A DNA stretch of 64,000 nucleotides from Cupriavidus taiwanensis. GTDB taxonomy: Bacteria; Pseudomonadota; Gammaproteobacteria; Burkholderiales; Burkholderiaceae. The position numbers and the translations under genes are program-made. Positions 9,035 to 18,219 of the stretch are shown here, piece after piece. Position 1 is the stretch's first letter, and each line of letters begins with the position of its first letter. Where the stretch lies: positions 819,276 to 883,275 of the forward strand of contig NZ_LT976853.1 of assembly GCF_900249755.1 (NCBI RefSeq), written 5' to 3'. The notes under the pieces were generated by a model. It was not told where the DNA came from. It ran no database searches and was given only the letters and a program-made list of their open reading frames with translations.

Positions 9035-9118
9035 GCATTGCCCGCGGGCCGTCCGGGATGGGTGGCCCGCGTTCATCGATGTGAATCGAGGTGAACGCCG
9101 CTGGCGCGCGCCAAAGCA

Positions 9119-9152
9119 AAAAGCCGCGATCTCTTGCGAGATCGCGGCTTTT
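9119..9152. terminator. bidirectional hairpin terminator between mepK and tRNA-Met
   Basis: Perfect 15-bp inverted repeat: AAAAGCCGCGATCTC at 9119-9133, loop TTGC, and its complement at 9138-9152. The stem ends in A/T pairs on both sides, so it can act for the mepK transcript (plus) and for the tRNA transcript (minus), whose 3' end is 9 bases away. Confidence 0.85.
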
Positions 9153-9160
9153 CAAATAGA

Positions 9161-9237
<77 letters not shown>

Positions 9238-9314
9238 AACGAAGACTGCGATTATACCTGGGCTTTCGAAGCTGTCAACACCTTCCGGCGAAGATTTTGC
9301 ACGGCGCTTCCCGG

Positions 9315-9349
9315 TACAAAAAAACGGCAGGCCGGTGGGCCTGCCGTTT
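9315..9349 (-). terminator. Rho-independent terminator of the MFS transporter gene
   Basis: On the minus strand a 12-bp stem (AAACGGCAGGCC paired with GGCCTGCCGTTT, loop CACC) is followed by an uninterrupted run of T that reads as A at 9318-9324 on the plus strand. It lies 21 bases downstream of the transporter stop codon. Confidence 0.9.
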
Positions 9350-9370
9350 CGTTCAGTGCCGCACGACCGC

Positions 9371-11068
9371 TCAGTCGTTGGCGTAGATGTTCACGTCCTT
9401 GGTCTCGCGGATGAACAGCGCGCCGATCACGAAGGTGATGGCAGCGATGATGATCGGGTACCAGAGGCCGTAGTAGATGTTGCCGTTCTGGGCCACCAGC
9501 GCGAACGAGATGGTGGGCAGCAGGCCGCCGAACCAGCCGTTGCCGATATGGTAGGGCAGCGACATCGAGGTGTAGCGGATGCGGGTCGGGAACAGTTCCA
9601 CCAGCATGGCGGCAATCGGGCCGTACACCATGGTGACGTAGATCACCAGGATGACCAGGATCACCAGCACCATGATCGTGTTCATCTGCGCCGGATCGGC
9701 CTTGGTGGGGTAGCCCGCCGCGGCCATCGAACCGCTCACCTCCTTCTTGAACGCCGCGATCTGCTGCTTGCTGGCGTCGTCGAAGCTGTGGCCGTTCACC
9801 ACCTTGGCATCGAAGGCCTTGATCTCCTTGTCGCCGATCTTGACGCTGGCCACGGTGCCGGCCGGCGCCTCGACCACTTCATAGCTTGCCGAGGCCTGCG
9901 CCAGGGTACGCTTGGCGATATCGCACGAACTGCGGAAGTCGATCTCGCGGGCGATCGGGCTGCCCTGGAACGAGCACTGCTTCGGATCCGCGGTCACCAC
10001 GATCTGGGCGCTTTGCTGCGCGCGCTCCAGCGCCGGGTTGGCGTAGTGGGTCAGCGCCTTGAACAGCGGGAAGTAGGTCAGCACGGCCAGCGCGCAGCCC
10101 GCCATGATGATCCACTTGCGGCCGATCTTGTCCGACAGCGCGCCGAAGAAGATGAAGAACGGCGTGCCGATCACCAGTGCGCCGGCGATCAGCAGGTTGG
10201 CCGTCTTGGCATCGACCTTGAGCACCTGCGTCAGGAAGAACAGCGCGTAGAACTGGCCGGTGTACCAGACCACGGCCTGGCCGGCGGTCAGGCCCAGCAG
10301 CGCCAGGATCACGATCTTCAGGTTGCGCCATTGGCCGAACGATTCGGTCAGCGGTGCCTTGGAGGTCTTGCCCTCGGCCTTCATGCGCTGGAACGCCGGC
10401 GATTCGTTCATCGACAGCCGGATATACACCGACACGCCCAGCAGCAGGATCGACAGCAGGAACGGGATGCGCCAGCCCCAGGTCTCGAAGTTGGGACCGG
10501 TCAGCTCGCGGCACAGCAGGATCACGATCAGCGACAGGAACAGGCCCAGCGTGGCGGTGGTCTGGATCCACGAGGTGTAGGCGCCGCGCTTGCCGTGCGG
10601 GGCGTGTTCGGCCACGTAGGTGGCGGCACCGCCGTACTCGCCGCCGAGCGCCAGGCCCTGCAGCATGCGCAGCGCGATCAGGATGATCGGCGCGGCCCAG
10701 CCGATGGTGGCGTAGCCGGGCAGCAGGCCGACGATGAAGGTCGACACGCCCATGATCAGGATCGTCACCAGGAAGGTGTACTTGCGCCCGATCATGTCGC
10801 CCAGGCGGCCGAACACCAGCGCGCCGAACGGCCGCACGATAAAGCCGGCGGCAAACGCGAGCAGCGCGAAGATGAAGGCCGAGGTCGGGTCCAGCCCGGC
10901 AAAGAACTGCTTGGCGATGATCGCCGCCAGCGAGCCATACAGATAAAAGTCGTACCACTCGAACACCGTGCCCAGCGACGAGGCAAAGATCACCTTGCGC
11001 TCTTCGGCAGTCATCGGTGCGTTCTGCGCGCCCCCTCCGGGCACCGCAACGTTTTGCACGTTTGCCAT
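9371..11068 (-). CDS. MFS transporter, metabolite:H+ symporter (MHS) family, with large extra loop
   Basis: Inner-membrane secondary transporter of 565 residues, related to shikimate/proline-betaine/alpha-ketoglutarate symporters. Twelve hydrophobic segments are visible. The MFS signature GRLGDMIGRKYT lies between helices 2 and 3, with the symmetric SDKIGRK between helices 8 and 9. LGGEYGGAATYVAEHAP is the MHS helix-5 motif. Between helix 9 and helix 10 there is a hydrophilic stretch of about 118 residues (344-461) containing two cysteines. Standard MHS proteins are about 430-450 residues, so this loop accounts for the extra length; by topology it should face the periplasm. The start at 11068 has GGAGGAG 6 bases upstream. 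A strong terminator follows. Substrate is unknown. Confidence 0.9.
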   Translation of the reverse strand: MANVQNVAVPGGGAQNAPMTAEERKVIFASSLGTVFEWYDFYLYGSLAAIIAKQFFAGLDPTSAFIFALLAFAAGFIVRPFGALVFGRLGDMIGRKYTFLVTILIMGVSTFIVGLLPGYATIGWAAPIILIALRMLQGLALGGEYGGAATYVAEHAPHGKRGAYTSWIQTTATLGLFLSLIVILLCRELTGPNFETWGWRIPFLLSILLLGVSVYIRLSMNESPAFQRMKAEGKTSKAPLTESFGQWRNLKIVILALLGLTAGQAVVWYTGQFYALFFLTQVLKVDAKTANLLIAGALVIGTPFFIFFGALSDKIGRKWIIMAGCALAVLTYFPLFKALTHYANPALERAQQSAQIVVTADPKQCSFQGSPIAREIDFRSSCDIAKRTLAQASASYEVVEAPAGTVASVKIGDKEIKAFDAKVVNGHSFDDASKQQIAAFKKEVSGSMAAAGYPTKADPAQMNTIMVLVILVILVIYVTMVYGPIAAMLVELFPTRIRYTSMSLPYHIGNGWFGGLLPTISFALVAQNGNIYYGLWYPIIIAAITFVIGALFIRETKDVNIYAND

Positions 11069-11313
11069 GTTGTCTCCTCCGTCTGGAATGGATCTCGGGC
11101 GGACGTGGCGCGCGGGAAGCACCGCGCGGCTGGCCCATGCCCAGAGTTGCAGAGGATTGTGGTTGGCGAAACTTACTGCGGTCTGACAGATTCCGGCGCA
11201 CCAGCGGCAAAAGGCGTCGGGGTATACGCTAGCCGCGGGCGCGGCTCCCGATGTTGCGCTGCAGAGAGTTGGCGCATCCGTTGCGCGCCGCGATGCGTGT
11301 TGCCGGCGTGCGG
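11069..11313. other. 245-bp non-coding stretch between DUF4212 gene and MFS gene
   Basis: Both flanking genes are on the minus strand. GGAGGAG next to the MFS start is the only clear signal. No terminator with a T-run was seen after the DUF4212 gene, so read-through into the transporter gene is possible. Confidence 0.5.
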
Positions 11314-11652
11314 CTATGCAGCATCCGCGCCCGGCCCGCGCGACGCGCCTTGCGACGGCGTTGCCGCCGGCGGTGCCGCGGCGCTGTCGGCTTCGGCCTC
11401 GGCGTCGCCGTGGTTCATGCGCCAGGCATAGAGCGCGGCCATCAGTACATAGACCACCAGCGCGCCCTGCGCACCGACCCAGAACGAGAACGGCCAGCCA
11501 AAGAAATCGAAGCGCAGGTCGCGTGCAAACCACGCCACCACGAAGGTGACCGTGAACCAGACCGCGAGCAGGCCGCCGATCCAGCGCAGGTTGCGGCGCC
11601 AGGCGAGGCGATGGCGCGCTTCGGCGCTGCCGGGGGCAGGGGTGTCGTTCAT
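11314..11652 (-). CDS. DUF4212 small membrane protein (sodium/solute symporter small-subunit type)
   Basis: A 112-residue protein with two transmembrane helices: IGGLLAVWFTVTFVVAWFA at about residues 25-43, and FSFWVGAQGALVVYVLMAALY at about 55-76. Between them lies LRFDFFGWP, and YAWRMN follows helix 2; both are hallmarks of the DUF4212/Na_symport_sm family. Family members usually precede a large sodium:solute symporter subunit with which they are thought to pair. No such gene is here; the next gene downstream is an MFS transporter. The start overlaps the histidine-kinase stop as ATGA, so translation is coupled to the two-component genes. The C-terminal 35 residues are Ala/Pro-rich and probably disordered. 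Confidence 0.85.
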   Translation of the reverse strand: MNDTPAPGSAEARHRLAWRRNLRWIGGLLAVWFTVTFVVAWFARDLRFDFFGWPFSFWVGAQGALVVYVLMAALYAWRMNHGDAEAEADSAAAPPAATPSQGASRGPGADAA

Positions 11653-13205
11653 GCGGGCGGAAAGCTCTCAGGGCGGCGCAGCGTCACGCGGAAATGCGCG
11701 CCGGCCAGCCGTGGCGATTGCTGATAGACGTGGTCCGAGATCTGGACGTCGCCGCCGTGCTGCTGCACGATTTCGCGCACAATCGCCAGGCCCAGGCCGC
11801 TGCCTTCGGTGTTGGTGCCGAGCACCCGGTAGAAACGCTCCATCACGCGGTCGCGCTCGGACGGCGCAATGCCCGGGCCGGTGTCTTCCACGTCCAGGTA
11901 GGCGAACGGTTCGAAGGCATCGGCGCTGACCCGCACCGTGGCACGGCCGCCGCGCGGGGTGTAGCGGATGGCATTGTCGAGCAGGTTGTTCAGCATCTCG
12001 GTCAGCATCAGGCGGTTGCCCTGGACCATCACCGGATGGTCGTCTGCGTCCAGGCCCAGGTCGATGTCGCGCGCCCAGGCCTGCGGCAGCCAGTCCTTGA
12101 CCACCTCGCGCGCCAGCGCCGACAGGTCCAGCGCGGCCATGCCGCCGGTGCCGGCCAGGTTTTCCATGCGCGCCAGCGACAGCAGCTGCGTGACCAGGTG
12201 CGCGGTGCGTTCCGAGCTGCCCGCGATCTGCGCCAGCGAGCGCCGCAGTTCCTCGGGCGACTGCTCGCGCTGCGCCAGTTCGGCCTGCATGCGCAGGCCC
12301 GCCAGCGGGGTCTTCATCTGGTGCGCGGCATCGGCGATAAAGCGCTTCTGGGTCTGCACCGACTGGTCCAGCCGCGCCAGCAGGTCGTTGAACGAGCCCA
12401 CCAGCGGCGTGATCTCCTGCGGCGCGGCGCGCTCGTCGATGGGGCTGGTATCGCCGGGGTTGCGCGCGCGGATGCGCTGCTGGATCGCGGTCAGCGGCGC
12501 CAGCCCGCGCGACAGCCCGAACCACACCAGCACCACCGCCAGCGGCAGGATCACGAACTGCGGCAGGATCACGCCCTTGATGATCTCGTTGGCCAGCCGC
12601 GCGCGCTTGTCCAGGGTTTCGGCCACCTGCACCAGCACCGGCTGGGTGCCGCTGACCTGCTTCAGCTCGATATACGTATAGGCCACGCGCACGTCGTTGC
12701 CGGCGACGCGGTCATCGCGCAGCGACACCAGCCCGGCGTGGCCCTGGTTGTCCTCGGACGGCAGCGGCAGGTCCTGGTCGCCGGCGATGTACTCGCCGCG
12801 CTTGCCGACCACCTGGTAGTAGATGTTGTCGGTCTCGTCGGCGCGCAGGATCTCGCGCGCCGACAGCGGCAGCTGCAGCGTGACGCGGCCGTTGACCTCG
12901 CGCACCTGCTGCGACAGCACGATGGCGCTGGCTTCCAGCGCGCGGTCGAAGGGGCCGTTGGCGATCGACTTGGCCACCAGGTAGGTCACGGCGATGCTCA
13001 TCGGCCAGAGCAGCAGCAACGGTGCCAGCATCCAGTCGAGGATCTCGCCGAACAGCGAGCGCGGCGCGGGGTGGGCGGTGCTTTCTTCCAGGTGCGGCAG
13101 CGCGTCGGCCAGGTCCTGGTCGGTGGCGTCCGGGGTGGAAGAGGGGGAGGGCGGGGGTGGCGCGGCGCGGGGCACGCGGCGCCACGGCAGTCGCAGCAGG
13201 CTCAT
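11649..13205 (-). CDS. two-component sensor histidine kinase, TctE-like
   Basis: Membrane-bound sensor kinase of 518 residues. A disordered Pro/Ser-rich N-terminus is followed by TM1 near residues 55-78 (MLAPLLLLWPMSIAVTYLV), a periplasmic 2CSK_N-type sensor region (about 80-215), TM2 near 222-240 (VILPQFVILPLAVVLVWF), a HAMP-like linker, the HisKA helix with phospho-acceptor H295 in DAAHQMKTPLAGL, and the ATPase domain with N box NNLLDNAIRYTP, G1 DTGPGI and G2 GSGLGLAIV. This matches TctE, which in related bacteria senses tricarboxylates. It lies 49 bases downstream of its response regulator and overlaps the DUF4212 gene, forming one three-gene operon. The signal sensed is unknown, though a carboxylate is a reasonable guess from the family. 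Confidence 0.93.
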   Translation of the reverse strand: MSLLRLPWRRVPRAAPPPPSPSSTPDATDQDLADALPHLEESTAHPAPRSLFGEILDWMLAPLLLLWPMSIAVTYLVAKSIANGPFDRALEASAIVLSQQVREVNGRVTLQLPLSAREILRADETDNIYYQVVGKRGEYIAGDQDLPLPSEDNQGHAGLVSLRDDRVAGNDVRVAYTYIELKQVSGTQPVLVQVAETLDKRARLANEIIKGVILPQFVILPLAVVLVWFGLSRGLAPLTAIQQRIRARNPGDTSPIDERAAPQEITPLVGSFNDLLARLDQSVQTQKRFIADAAHQMKTPLAGLRMQAELAQREQSPEELRRSLAQIAGSSERTAHLVTQLLSLARMENLAGTGGMAALDLSALAREVVKDWLPQAWARDIDLGLDADDHPVMVQGNRLMLTEMLNNLLDNAIRYTPRGGRATVRVSADAFEPFAYLDVEDTGPGIAPSERDRVMERFYRVLGTNTEGSGLGLAIVREIVQQHGGDVQISDHVYQQSPRLAGAHFRVTLRRPESFPPA

Positions 13206-13254
13206 GTCGGCGAGGTTGCGCTCAGGTCAGTCGCATGGCCTGCGGTGGTTGGGA

Positions 13255-13944
13255 TCAATGCGGCGTCGCCACCGCCGGCTGGAATTTTTCCAGGCAGTAG
13301 CCCAGCCCGCGCACGGTGGCGATGCGGATGCCACCCACCTCGATCTTCTTGCGCAGGCGGTGCACATAGACCTCGATGGCGTTGTTGCTGACTTCCTCGC
13401 CCCATTCGCACAGGTGGTCCACCAGTTGTTCCTTCGATACCAGGCGGCCGCTGCGCGTGAGCAGGATTTCCAGCAGTCCGATCTCGCGCGCCGACAGGTC
13501 CAGCATCTGGTCGTTCAGGTAAGCGATGCGCCCGACCTGGTCGTAGGCGAGCGGCCCGTGCCGCATCAGCGTGGCGCCGCCGCCGGCGCCGCGCCGCACC
13601 AGCGCGCGCACGCGCGCTTCCAGTTCCGACAGCGCGAAGGGCTTGGCCATGTAGTCGTCGGCGCCCAGGTCCAGGCCCTTGACGCGCTCGTCGACGCTGT
13701 CGGCGGCGGTCAGGATCAGCACCGGCAGCATCGCGCCGCGCGCGCGCAGGCGCTTGAGCACCTCCAGCCCGCTCATGCGCGGCAGGCCCAGGTCGAGGAT
13801 CAGCAGGTCGAAGGTCTGGGTCGACAGCGCCGAATCGGCTTCCAGGCCGTTGGCGACATGGTCGACGGCGTAGCCCGAGTGGCGTAGCGAGCGTGTCAGG
13901 CCGTCGGCCAGCACGTCGTCGTCTTCGGCGATCAGAATGCGCAT
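13255..13944 (-). CDS. OmpR-family response regulator, TctD-like
   Basis: DNA-binding response regulator of 229 residues, cognate of the adjacent sensor kinase. The receiver domain covers residues 1-115 with E7-D8-D9, phospho-acceptor D51 in LLILDLGLP, and the conserved Lys in YMAKPFAL. The C-terminal winged helix is at about 130-225, with [13 protein letters not shown], the recognition segment [16 protein letters not shown] and wing residues [12 protein letters not shown]. The start at 13944 is chosen because GGAG lies 8 bases upstream and the protein begins directly with the first receiver strand; the frame extends upstream without a ribosome-binding site. It diverges from recA. Confidence 0.94.
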   Translation of the reverse strand: MRILIAEDDDVLADGLTRSLRHSGYAVDHVANGLEADSALSTQTFDLLILDLGLPRMSGLEVLKRLRARGAMLPVLILTAADSVDERVKGLDLGADDYMAKPFALSELEARVRALVRRGAGGGATLMRHGPLAYDQVGRIAYLNDQMLDLSAREIGLLEILLTRSGRLVSKEQLVDHLCEWGEEVSNNAIEVYVHRLRKKIEVGGIRIATVRGLGYCLEKFQPAVATPH

Positions 13945-14020
13945 GGTTGTCTCCACCCTGGCCGGCATAGCCGGCACCCGTGCGCAAGGGGCGCGGGGGC
14001 GCGAAGGGGCTTGCCAAGCA

Positions 14021-14040
14021 TACTGTTTTTTTATACAGTA
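14021..14040. promoter_or_regulatory. LexA (SOS) box of recA
   Basis: TACTG-N10-CAGTA palindrome, 20 bases, almost identical to the gammaproteobacterial/betaproteobacterial LexA consensus (CTGT-N8-ACAG core with an A/T-only centre). TTGCCA at 14011-14016 is a plausible -35, which would put the -10 inside the right half of the box so that LexA blocks RNA polymerase. It lies 140 bases before the recA start. Confidence 0.9.
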
Positions 14041-14179
14041 CCCGCACGTTCCGCTGGGGCCGCCCGGGGAGACCCCCTGGAGTGCGGCCGCGCAGACAGC
14101 CGGGCCGGCGCCGATGCCGGCAAATGCCGGTGCCGCGCCACATGCGGCCTATTTATACACCATTGACTCAAGGACGACC

Positions 14180-15244
14180 ATGGACGACAAGAAGGCAGGT
14201 GCCGGCGTGAGCGCCGAGAAGCAAAAGGCGCTTGCCGCCGCGCTCTCCCAGATCGAGAAGCAGTTCGGCAAGGGCTCGATCATGCGCCTGGGCGACGGCG
14301 AGGTCGAAAAGGACATCCAGGTGGTTTCCACCGGTTCGCTCGGCCTGGACATCGCGCTTGGCGTCGGTGGTCTGCCGCGCGGCCGCGTGGTCGAGATCTA
14401 CGGTCCCGAATCCTCGGGCAAGACCACGCTGACGCTGCAGGTCGTGGCCGAGATGCAGAAGCTGGGCGGCACCTGCGCCTTTATCGATGCCGAGCACGCG
14501 CTGGACGTCAACTACGCCTCCAAGCTCGGCGTCAGCGTCGGCGACCTGCTGATCTCGCAGCCCGACACCGGCGAGCAGGCGCTGGAAATCACCGACGCGC
14601 TGGTGCGCTCGGGCTCGATCGACCTGATCGTGATCGACTCGGTCGCCGCGCTGGTGCCCAAGGCCGAAATCGAAGGCGAAATGGGTGATTCGCTGCCCGG
14701 CCTGCAGGCCCGCCTGATGAGCCAGGCGCTGCGCAAGCTGACCGGCACCATCAAGCGCACCAACTGCCTGGTGATCTTCATCAACCAGATCCGCATGAAG
14801 ATCGGCGTGATGTTCGGCTCGCCCGAAACCACCACCGGCGGCAATGCGCTGAAGTTCTACGCCTCGGTGCGCCTGGATATCCGCCGCATCGGCTCGATCA
14901 AGAAGGGCGACGACGTGATCGGCAACGAGACCAAGGTCAAGGTGGTCAAGAACAAGGTATCGCCGCCGTTCCGCGAAGCGTTCTTCGACATCCTCTACGG
15001 CCAGGGCATCTCGCGCCAGGGCGAGATCATCGACCTGGGCGTGGACGCCAAGATCGTCGAGAAGTCGGGCGCCTGGTACAGCTACAACGGCGAGAAGATC
15101 GGCCAGGGCAAGGACAACGCCCGCGAATACCTGCGCGAGAACCCCGATATCGCCGACGAGATCGAAAACAAGGTGCGCGCGGCGCTGGGCGTGGTGGCGA
15201 TGAACCCCACGGCCGCAGCCGCGGCGGCAACGGTCGAAGGCTGA
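14180..15244 (+). CDS. recA: recombinase RecA
   Basis: Cytoplasmic ATP-dependent strand-exchange protein and SOS co-protease. The 354-residue product has Walker [10 protein letters not shown] from residue 75, Walker [11 protein letters not shown], the DNA-binding loop 1 region [21 protein letters not shown], and [20 protein letters not shown] (loop 2). The length matches beta-proteobacterial RecA. An open frame extends upstream to 13937, but the ATG at 14180 has AAGGA upstream, follows the LexA-controlled promoter and matches the family N-terminus. It is followed by a strong terminator and then recX. Regulation by LexA is directly supported by the box upstream. Confidence 0.99.
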   Translation: MDDKKAGAGVSAEKQKALAAALSQIEKQFGKGSIMRLGDGEVEKDIQVVSTGSLGLDIALGVGGLPRGRVVEIYGPESSGKTTLTLQVVAEMQKLGGTCAFIDAEHALDVNYASKLGVSVGDLLISQPDTGEQALEITDALVRSGSIDLIVIDSVAALVPKAEIEGEMGDSLPGLQARLMSQALRKLTGTIKRTNCLVIFINQIRMKIGVMFGSPETTTGGNALKFYASVRLDIRRIGSIKKGDDVIGNETKVKVVKNKVSPPFREAFFDILYGQGISRQGEIIDLGVDAKIVEKSGAWYSYNGEKIGQGKDNAREYLRENPDIADEIENKVRAALGVVAMNPTAAAAAATVEG

Positions 15245-15271
15245 CCGCGCCGGCGCCACTGCGCCATCCGG

Positions 15272-15305
15272 AAGGCCGGGGCATCGCCGATGCCCCGGCC
15301 TTTTT
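15272..15305 (+). terminator. Rho-independent terminator after recA
   Basis: Twelve-bp perfect stem GGCCGGGGCATC / GATGCCCCGGCC with a GCC loop (15274-15300), extended by A-T pairs and followed by TTTTT at 15301-15305. It probably reduces recX expression relative to recA. Confidence 0.9.
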
Positions 15306-15351
15306 GCTTGGCCCGCAAGCCCCGCCTTCCCTTCGCTGATCCCGGTCATCC

Positions 15352-15825
15352 ATGGCAACCCGTCCCCCGCTGTCGCTGAAGGCCCGCGCCGTCGGCTACC
15401 TGTCGCGCCGCGAACACAGCCGCGCGGAACTGGCGCGCAAGCTGGCGCCCCATGCCGAGTCGCCCGAGCAGCTGGAACAATTGCTGGACGCGCTGGAGCG
15501 CGAGAACTGGCTGTCGAACCAGCGCTTCGCCGACAGCCTGGTGCATCGCCGCGGCGCCCGCTACGGCACCGCGCGCGTGATGCAGGAAGCCAAGACCCAC
15601 AAGCTGGGCAGCGAGCAATTGGGCGAACTGCAGCAGCGCCTGCGCGCCACCGAAACCGAGCGTGCGCGCGAGGTCTGGCGCAAGCGCTTCGGCACGCCGC
15701 CCGATACGCCCGAGGCGCGCGCCAAGCAGATCCGCTTCATGGTGGCGCGCGGTTTTTCGCGTGCGGTGGTCGGCAAGATCATCCAGGGCGCGGACCAGGA
15801 AGAGGACTACGGCGACGGGGATTGA
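15352..15825 (+). CDS. recX: RecA regulatory protein RecX
   Basis: Small helical cytoplasmic protein of 157 residues that binds the RecA filament and limits its activity. The three-helix repeats of RecX are visible: YLSRREHSRAELARKL, LLDALERENWLSNQRFADSLVHRR, and RFMVARGFSRAVVGKII near the C-terminus. It lies directly after recA with a terminator between them, the standard order. Expression probably comes from read-through of the LexA-controlled recA promoter. Confidence 0.95.
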   Translation: MATRPPLSLKARAVGYLSRREHSRAELARKLAPHAESPEQLEQLLDALERENWLSNQRFADSLVHRRGARYGTARVMQEAKTHKLGSEQLGELQQRLRATETERAREVWRKRFGTPPDTPEARAKQIRFMVARGFSRAVVGKIIQGADQEEDYGDGD

Positions 15826-16165
15826 GCGCGCGTGGCGCAGCGGCCAGGGCGCGATTACCTGCGCTGCCGTCATGTGTATTTCGCTGCGTTGCGGCATCCC
15901 GCAATGCCGGCACCCCGTTCCAGCCCTGGCCAGGAAGCCGGTGCCTGCTGGTGCATTGCGGCAATGCCCCCCGGCCTGCCGCGCCATCATGGTCGGCCGA
16001 CAATCCGGGCGCGACAGTTGCCGCACAAGGATGTTCCCGGCCAACGCGGCATGGCATGTTAAACTCCCCGGGTTATTTCGGTGCCGCGGCACCACGGTGC
16101 CCCAGCCCCCGGATTCCCCGTAGCCTCCGTCTCTTCCGTATTCTCGTCCGTTTCCCTGCCTGGCC
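15826..16165. other. 340-bp intergenic region, no gene recognised
   Basis: Between recX and the DUF2889 gene. It contains a cluster of short related words (GCAATGC/GCGGCAT) near 15890-15970 that can pair locally. No ribosome-binding site, ORF with family resemblance or T-run terminator was seen. The promoter of the downstream gene is expected here but was not recognised. Confidence 0.5.
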
Positions 16166-16873
16166 ATGCCTCTGTCCCAGCCCGTCAACCGCTCCCTGCG
16201 TCACCGTCGCGCCATTACGGCCGAGGCGTACCAGAGAGAGGACGGCCTGTGGGACATCGAAGTGCGCCTGACCGACACCAAGCCCCGTGATATCGAACTG
16301 GCCGGCGACCGCATCCGCCCGCAAGGCCAGCCGCTGCACGACCTGTGGCTGCGCATCACCATCGACGAGGCCATGACGGTGCTGGATGCCGAGGCGTGTT
16401 CCGACTGGGTGCCGTATCCGTCGCAGTGCGACACCATCGGCCCGGCCTACCGCAAGCTGATCGGGCTGAACCTGCGCAAGGGCTTCCGCAAGGCCGTGCG
16501 CGAGCGCCTGGGCGGGATCCATGGCTGCTCGCACCTGACCGAAGCCGCCGGCGTGCTGCCCAGCACCGCGATCCAGGCCTTTGCCGGCGAGGTCATCAGT
16601 ATCCGCGACAACGGCGAGGACGATCCGAATCCGGAGCCGCCCTATCAGTTGCACGGCTGCCACGCCCTGCGTTTCGACGGCGAGGTGGTTCGTCAGTTTT
16701 ACCCGCGCTGGTATGGTCACCAGCCGACGCCCAAGGTACGGGCCGAGGCCGCGCCTGCCGTCGCATCCGCGCCTCAGGCGCAGCAGCCCGCGGCCAATGG
16801 CGACCGCGGTGGTCACGCAATCGACGGCAACGACGCTGTCCCGGCCGACCGGCCGACCGGCACCTCCGGCTGA
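16166..16873 (+). CDS. DUF2889 domain protein
   Basis: Conserved protein of 235 residues with no known function. The N-terminal 190 residues match the DUF2889 pattern as I know it: [22 protein letters not shown] start, [17 protein letters not shown], a conserved central [15 protein letters not shown], then [22 protein letters not shown] and a C-terminal YPRWY. Conserved His and Cys residues (GCSHL, HGCHAL) might bind metal; that is inference. The last 45 residues are an Ala/Gln-rich disordered tail. No signal peptide is seen. It lies 91 bases upstream of sucC on the same strand and could be co-transcribed with it. Confidence 0.8.
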   Translation: MPLSQPVNRSLRHRRAITAEAYQREDGLWDIEVRLTDTKPRDIELAGDRIRPQGQPLHDLWLRITIDEAMTVLDAEACSDWVPYPSQCDTIGPAYRKLIGLNLRKGFRKAVRERLGGIHGCSHLTEAAGVLPSTAIQAFAGEVISIRDNGEDDPNPEPPYQLHGCHALRFDGEVVRQFYPRWYGHQPTPKVRAEAAPAVASAPQAQQPAANGDRGGHAIDGNDAVPADRPTGTSG

Positions 16874-16964
16874 TTCCCAGGATCGGCCAGCCCGACGAGA
16901 GAGTTCGTCTTCTTTTTCAGATTCTTCCCTTCACCCTTTTACGCCTACCCGAAAGGAAACACGC

Positions 16965-18131
16965 ATGAATATCCATGAGTATCAAGGCAAGGAAATCCTG
17001 CGCAAATACAATGTGCCGGTTCCGCGCGGCATCCCCGCGTTCTCGGTTGACGAGGCCCTGAAGGCCGCAGAACAGCTCGGCGGCCCGGTGTGGGTTGTCA
17101 AGGCGCAGATCCACGCGGGTGGCCGCGGCAAGGGCGGCGGCGTCAAGGTTGCCAAGAGCATGGACGAGGTCAAGACCTACGCGTCCAACATCCTGGGCAT
17201 GCAACTGGTCACGCACCAGACCGGTCCGGAAGGCAAGAAGGTCAACCGCCTGCTGATCGAAGAAGGCGCCGACATCAAGAAGGAACTGTACGTTTCGCTG
17301 GTGGTGGACCGCGTGTCGCAGAAGATCGCGCTGATGGCGTCGAGCGAAGGCGGCATGGACATCGAGGAAGTCGCCGCCCAGACCCCGGAGAAGATCCACA
17401 CGCTGATCATCGAGCCGTCGACCGGCCTGACCGACGCCGACGCCGACGACATCGCCCGCAAGATCGGCGTGCCCGACGCGAGCGTGGCGCAAGCCCGCCA
17501 GGCCCTGCAAGGCCTGTACAAGGCGTTCTATGAAACCGACGCTTCGCTGGCCGAAATCAACCCGCTGATCCTGACCGGCGACGGCAAGGTCATCGCGCTG
17601 GACGCCAAGTTCAACTTCGACTCGAACGCGCTGTTCCGTCACCCGGAAATCGTCGCCTACCGCGACCTGGATGAAGAAGACGCCAACGAAATCGAAGCCT
17701 CGAAGTTCGACCTGGCCTATATCTCGCTGGACGGCAACATCGGCTGCCTGGTGAACGGCGCCGGCCTGGCCATGGCCACCATGGACACCATCAAGCTGTT
17801 CGGCGGCGAGCCGGCCAACTTCCTCGACGTGGGCGGCGGCGCCACCACCGAGAAGGTGACCGAAGCCTTCAAGCTGATGCTGAAGAACCCGAACGTGCAG
17901 GCCATCCTGGTCAACATCTTCGGCGGCATCATGCGTTGCGACGTGATCGCCGAAGGCGTGATCTCGGCCTCGAAGGCCGTGTCGCTGAACGTGCCGCTGG
18001 TCGTGCGCATGAAGGGCACCAACGAAGAGCTGGGCCGCAAGATGCTGGCTGACTCGGGCCTGCCGATCATCTCGGCCGACACGATGGAAGAAGCCGCCCA
18101 GAAGGTCGTGGCTGCCGCCGCCGGCAAGTAA
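16965..18131 (+). CDS. sucC: succinyl-CoA synthetase (ADP-forming), beta subunit
   Basis: Beta subunit of the TCA-cycle enzyme that converts succinyl-CoA to succinate with nucleotide triphosphate formation. The 388-residue product equals the E. coli SucC length and carries [15 protein letters not shown], the ATP-grasp segment [42 protein letters not shown], and [15 protein letters not shown]. The start at 16965 follows AAAGGA and removes a long upstream open stretch that overlaps the DUF2889 gene. sucD follows 88 bases later; the two form the heterotetramer. Confidence 0.99.
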   Translation: MNIHEYQGKEILRKYNVPVPRGIPAFSVDEALKAAEQLGGPVWVVKAQIHAGGRGKGGGVKVAKSMDEVKTYASNILGMQLVTHQTGPEGKKVNRLLIEEGADIKKELYVSLVVDRVSQKIALMASSEGGMDIEEVAAQTPEKIHTLIIEPSTGLTDADADDIARKIGVPDASVAQARQALQGLYKAFYETDASLAEINPLILTGDGKVIALDAKFNFDSNALFRHPEIVAYRDLDEEDANEIEASKFDLAYISLDGNIGCLVNGAGLAMATMDTIKLFGGEPANFLDVGGGATTEKVTEAFKLMLKNPNVQAILVNIFGGIMRCDVIAEGVISASKAVSLNVPLVVRMKGTNEELGRKMLADSGLPIISADTMEEAAQKVVAAAAGK

Positions 18132-18219
18132 GCCGAGGCGCCGTTACCCAATACAAGCGAACTTCGGCAGCGCGCGTGGCCTTTGCCCGCGCTGCCAGAG
18201 TCAAGCAAAGGACGAAAGC

